From the NCBI GenBank assembly GCA_013400155.1, contig VXBM01000193.1, positions 278,873 through 342,872 of the forward strand: 64,000 nt of DNA, read 5' to 3'. This document shows positions 59,731 through 64,000 of this stretch, in pieces. Under the pieces are notes generated by a model. That model saw only the letters and a list, made by a program, of their open reading frames with translations. It ran no database searches and had not been told where the DNA came from. The position numbers were made by a program, and so were the translations under genes. Within the stretch, counting starts at the first letter, position 1. Every line of letters starts with the position of its first letter. Source of the DNA: Helopsaltes ochotensis. Its lineage: Eukaryota; Chordata; Aves; Passeriformes; Locustellidae.

Positions 59731-61755
59731 TACAACTAACTAACCAGTACAACTCACAGCTGTTGGAAGGCATCAGAGCCAAGGGCTTAATACAAATAAA
59801 ATTAGATGCTTAGAGGAGTGCTCCAAATGCCTGCTGGAAAGAGAAACCAGAACCTGCTTGTAAGGCGATAATCTGGGGACTGCAGCTGCAGAGGTAGGAA
59901 GATCCTTCAGTTATTGCTACAGAGCTACAGGTTGTGAGATTTCCTGGCTCTTGTAAAACATGTGATGCTGTATTGCACATCCAGATCCTGCCCTGCGAGG
60001 GGAAGGATCCTCTCTCCACAGCAAGATTCATGAGCAGAATGTTAATGCCTCATTTGCACTGAATTTTGTTCTTCTTTTGCATATCAAAAATACTATGGAT
60101 CATTGTCTCCAAACAGAAGTTCATTCCAAACTTTAAATAATTTCATTAAAAAATAAATTACATTAGCAGCTAAGCCTCGATTTTCAATTTCGTATTGTGC
60201 CATGCTCTCAGGTTTTCTTTTTATGACCACTGTAAAAAGATTTTAAATTATAATCTATCCCTTGACATATTTTGTACTGCAAGTTTTAATCAAGTCTCCC
60301 AGGGGAAAAGAAATCTAATAGAACCTTCAATCACTTTAAAATCTTGTTTGGGGAATTTATTTTTGGGTTTTTTTTTTTCCTAAGCAGAAACATTTAACAT
60401 CTCTGCTTTTCACGTACCCATATTTCATTTATTCCAGATACATTCCTATCTGCATACAGCTCATTTAAATATTCCCAGTTACCTCTGAGCATTATTTACT
60501 ACACATCTTTTTTCAGAATGATTAGCATCATTTTGTGTATGGTCCCGTTATGCCTTCATGGACAGCTGTACAACATCTAATGCAGCTGAAGTAGGATATT
60601 AGACCTTCCTTATGCTTCAAGCCACAGCATTTTCTACTCACAAGTGGTTTTTTTTATTTCTAAACTCTAATGTGCCTCATCTTTCAAAATCCTCTCACTT
60701 CTGGCGCATAATTTTTGGGGGGTGGGGGAAGAACCCATTACCCTTTTTAAAAATCCCATTTTATTTTGCAGTTCTAAGTCAAACCTATTCCTCTTAAGAC
60801 TGTGCTGCCATCAATTCAGTCACACTTCTGAAGAACTGTGCTAAAATTTGGAATAACTAAGAATACTGATGGCATCACAAGGCCATCAGTCCTGGCAGCA
60901 AATGCAGAATCTTTGAATGCATGAATAAATAGTAGGATTTTAAAGACAGGTGAAAAAGAGTTTCTGCAGACAAAAATGCTTCTGCAGGGCAAATCCTGAT
61001 GGCAAAGTTTCAAACAGGGTTAATGGTCACTCAGGAATAATTTCAAACTGCTCGAGGTTTGGAACTGTAGCCTAGAGGTAGCCAACAGTTTCCTTGTGAG
61101 AAGATCATGTTCCCTGGCATAAACAGCCCTTATAAACCAAATACCACCACACAGGTAAGCTGGCCCTGTCTGTTTCTGCTACCAGCAGGTTGTTGTAATT
61201 TATGCTACTGAAAGTCTCACAGTGTTCTGGAAGTTAAAAGGACAGAAAGATAAAATTACCTTAACCTTAAAAGCCAGCATTCAAAAGGTTACGTGAAAAC
61301 AAAGCTGCAAGAGGTTGCTGATAGACATACGTTAGTATTTCTTATTTTATTTCAAATTTGGATCTTTTCTTTTTATTCATAGTAATTTTTTTACCGTTAT
61401 TGAAAGCAGGGATTATCTAGTTAATATTTCACTAATTACCTTGAAGTTACAACACAAATGCTGTGATCAGTAGGCAACGGAAGTTTTCAGTGCTGAAAAT
61501 GCCAGAAGTCTCCAAGCTAAATTACAAAATACAACTCAAGTTCTTAATACATTCATTTCTTAAAGCAAAAATGCATTATGCTGTAGCTGAGTAGTAGCAG
61601 ATTATTCAGCATTCCCCATTACCTAAAAGATGCTACATTGTCAAATGCTGACATTTTTCAGCTTAGGTACTTGTGCCAAACTGAGGTGGGGGCAGGGGGA
61701 TAATGTTTGTTTTATTCCTGCAAAATGGTTCACTGCTTTCCAAGATCAAAGCTAG
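59731..61755 (-). other. MTHFS: MTHFS intron, no feature recognised
   Basis: AT-rich intronic DNA with several short homopolymer runs. No exon or repeat family was recognised. Confidence 0.5.

Positions 61756-61808
<53 letters not shown>
61756..61808. repeat. Poly-A run, 53 nt
   Basis: Fifty-three uninterrupted A residues on the plus strand. There is no AATAAA just upstream and no recognisable retrocopied gene on either side, and CR1, the main avian LINE, does not leave poly-A tails. It is best called a long mononucleotide microsatellite whose true length may vary or be misassembled. Poly-Lys and poly-Phe frames across it are artefacts. Confidence 0.9.
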
Positions 61809-61810
<2 letters not shown>

Positions 61811-64000
61811 AGAGAAGCTCTGTTGCTCCGTGCCTTGTGGCAAGAACTTGAAATCTGGCTTGTAGTACCCTCACTGGTGATGGTGTGGCTTTAGCCCTGT
61901 TCAAAGCCATTTGAGCCAGGCTTATGCAATGCTGCAAATGTTTGAAAAGCTGCCATTGGCACAGGCTTAGGAGAGACGTGTCAGCGTGAGTTCTGGGGCT
62001 CTCTGAAGATGCCCCACTCCCTGTACCACTACTGGAGTCACACCTGCATGGGTGGCCCCATGACTCTCTCTGGGGATGTTCCCTCCATCCTGGTTCCTCA
62101 TTCCCTCCTCCCCACACACATGGCATGGATCTGGCCACATGATAAACCGGATCCACTCATCTGAGTTCAAAAAAATCCCAACAAAAACAGGAGAAGGGAA
62201 AGGAGGGAAATAATCTTCACCCAGAGCAGCAGGTTGGTCCAGCTCACCAGAGAGAGGCAGGAATAGGCTGAAAACACAAGGAGGGAAAACTCCTTAAGCC
62301 AGTATTGGTGCACAACTGGAGCAGAGCACGTGGAGCTGCAGGCTCAGCTCATCCTGCCAGACCCATCTCAGCTTGAGGACTTTGAGGGACTTTCATTTCA
62401 CTGGCTGTTCCTATTCCTGCTGCCTGGAGCAAGACTGGGAACTGAAACATGAAAGGAAATGATGAGCGAAGTTTCACTGAGACTTTTTTTGGCATGACAC
62501 CCATTTTCACAACCCTTCACCATCAGCTTCCTACCAACCCTTCTAGATGCCTCAGTCCAAACCTGTGTGGTGGTTCTGTCTGAAAAGAGACTTCTGCCAG
62601 TGCTGGGTTGCTCCTAACCAAGACTGGTTTCTCAGTATAGGTCCCAACGTGGCTGCAGGGCCATCTGTGCTGGCACAGGAGAGGAGGGGTGGGGACCAAG
62701 AGGAGGAGAAATGGCAGCAGCTTATTTAATCAGGCGCTGCCTGAAAGAAACAATCACAAAACTATGTCTTTTGTACTATTTAGTAAAAAAAAATACTATT
62801 AAACAGTGAAGTTTTTCTAAGCCAAAGAAAAAGAGAAAGAAGCCAGCACAGTGGAGAAGGAAATTAGTAAACTGGGACGAGAATCTTGTATGTCTGGAAG
62901 CAGACAAGTGAAAGAAGACAAAACACATGATCTCCTCCCTTTTGGCAGGGACAAGCTATTTATGCTGGCTCAGCTGCCCCTGAAATGACAGGCTGGGAGT
63001 GAGAGCAGGAGGCAGTGGGGAATACAGTGAGAAAGGCCAGAGAAGGACACTTGAGGAGGAACTTTCAGAGAGGCTGGGCAAGGAGCAGAGAGATGGAAAG
63101 GGACATTATGGTGGTAGAGAAATCAAAGCTTGGAAAAGGAGGTCTAGTCAAAAGCTGAGAAAAATCTGAGAAATTATTGTTTTGGAGGGAACAGAGAAGA
63201 AAACTTAATGTTGGAAAAACAAGCAGAAGAGTCTGTACTCACTAGGAGAAGCTCCTCTGCACAACTCAGGCTGCAACAAAACCCAGAGCCTCTGCTGCTT
63301 CTCCATCAGCAAATACCATTTAATACCTTTAAGTCACTGAATGGTGTAGTGATGAAGAGCCCATACAGAAATGCAGAACTCCATCTCCATCCCGAGGTTT
63401 GAATAATGCATAGTAAAGAGGCCTGCAGCTCTAACCTGAGCAGGGAGTAAGCAAACTGAGCAGATACTCGTTAGTAGCAATCATTTACAGCAAGCAGTGC
63501 TCATCTTCTGCCACATTGAAAGAGCCCAGACCATTTCATCTGGGTTCATCTTTCAGGGAGTTCACTCCTGAGGGGCAAGGACCATGTAATAATGTACTGT
63601 GACACCAGGGCAGAATTGACAGAGATTAAGAGGCTGAATTAAGTCTGTACACATAATCCCATTTCTTGTATTTCTTAGAAAAGCACATCCCAATCCACTA
63701 GAGTATGCAGATTGAGAGCCGTAATTTCTAATAACACTTGATTTTTTGGCCAAGAAAAATATTTAGGCCAAACCCCCTCTCTCCATCATGCAGGTGAATG
63801 TTAGAAAAGCTGTTTATAATTTATTGCACACCTTCAGCTACCAGTCAGTCAGTAGTTCAGTTATAAACAGTTAAGCATATTTGCTCAGGTCTAAGTCTTC
63901 CAGCTGAGATCTCTGGCCACGTGCCTGCCTTCAAAGTAGTCTCCAAGAATTTCGCCATATGGAAACACTCAACCTAGTCTTTTCTTTTATTTTTCTTGGT
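61809..64000 (-). other. MTHFS: MTHFS intron to the right edge, no feature recognised
   Basis: No exon was recognised up to the end of the window, so MTHFS exons 1 and 2 are expected further right. Positions about 62,990-63,200 are purine-rich on the plus strand. No gene or repeat family was recognised. Confidence 0.55.

Noticed and set aside
61703..62156. Frames with poly-Lys (plus) and poly-Phe (minus) runs
   Set aside because: They are translations of the 53-nt poly-A tract.
1..64000. CRISPR arrays, operons, phage, bacterial insertion sequences, rRNA genes and functional tRNA genes
   Set aside because: None seen. The only tRNA-like sequence is the degenerate SINE head near 55.3 kb, and overall texture is vertebrate nuclear DNA.

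Overview
This window looks like vertebrate nuclear DNA, most likely from a bird and probably a passerine. Three things point there: CR1 LINE fragments, a short SINE with a tRNA-Ile-like head joined to a CR1-type tail (the TguSINE1 architecture known from songbirds), and one recognisable coding exon, the terminal exon of MTHFS. There are no operons, prokaryotic genes, CRISPR arrays or integrated phage, and no long open reading frame. The longest frames (about 120-180 codons) show no recognisable domain and overlap frames on the opposite strand, as expected for non-coding DNA.

Layout. Positions 1 to about 48,090 are intergenic sequence lying 3' of MTHFS, with no protein-coding gene I can support. 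This part holds old repeat relics: a MIR-like SINE near 6.0-6.2 kb, a minus-strand CR1 reverse-transcriptase fragment near 24.1-24.3 kb, a plus-strand CR1 ORF2 fragment near 42.5-43.0 kb and a CR1 3' tail near 44.45 kb. It also holds simple repeats, a CpG-enriched stretch next to a TAATTA-rich repeat pair near 36.2-36.6 kb, and a few stretches that read like conserved regulatory DNA (near 33.2-33.4 and 45.05-45.2 kb).

Positions 48,195-48,418 (minus strand) are the last coding exon of MTHFS, 5-formyltetrahydrofolate cyclo-ligase, with a clear splice acceptor and stop codon. From 48,419 to the right edge the sequence is best read as the upstream MTHFS intron; exons 1 and 2 were not found and should lie beyond 64,000. 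The intron carries the tRNA/CR1 SINE (55.2-55.3 kb), MIR-like relics (52.6 and 54.1 kb), a 21-bp direct repeat (59.66-59.73 kb), a 53-nt poly-A run (61,756-61,808) and one splice-bounded minus-strand frame encoding a hydrophobic segment (59,377-59,481), which is a speculative exon.

In human 15q25, the region 3' of MTHFS is a long gene-poor interval leading to MINAR1, so the empty left three quarters fits conserved synteny. I found no convincing new biological system. The items worth checking are the candidate regulatory elements, the speculative exons and the SINE.
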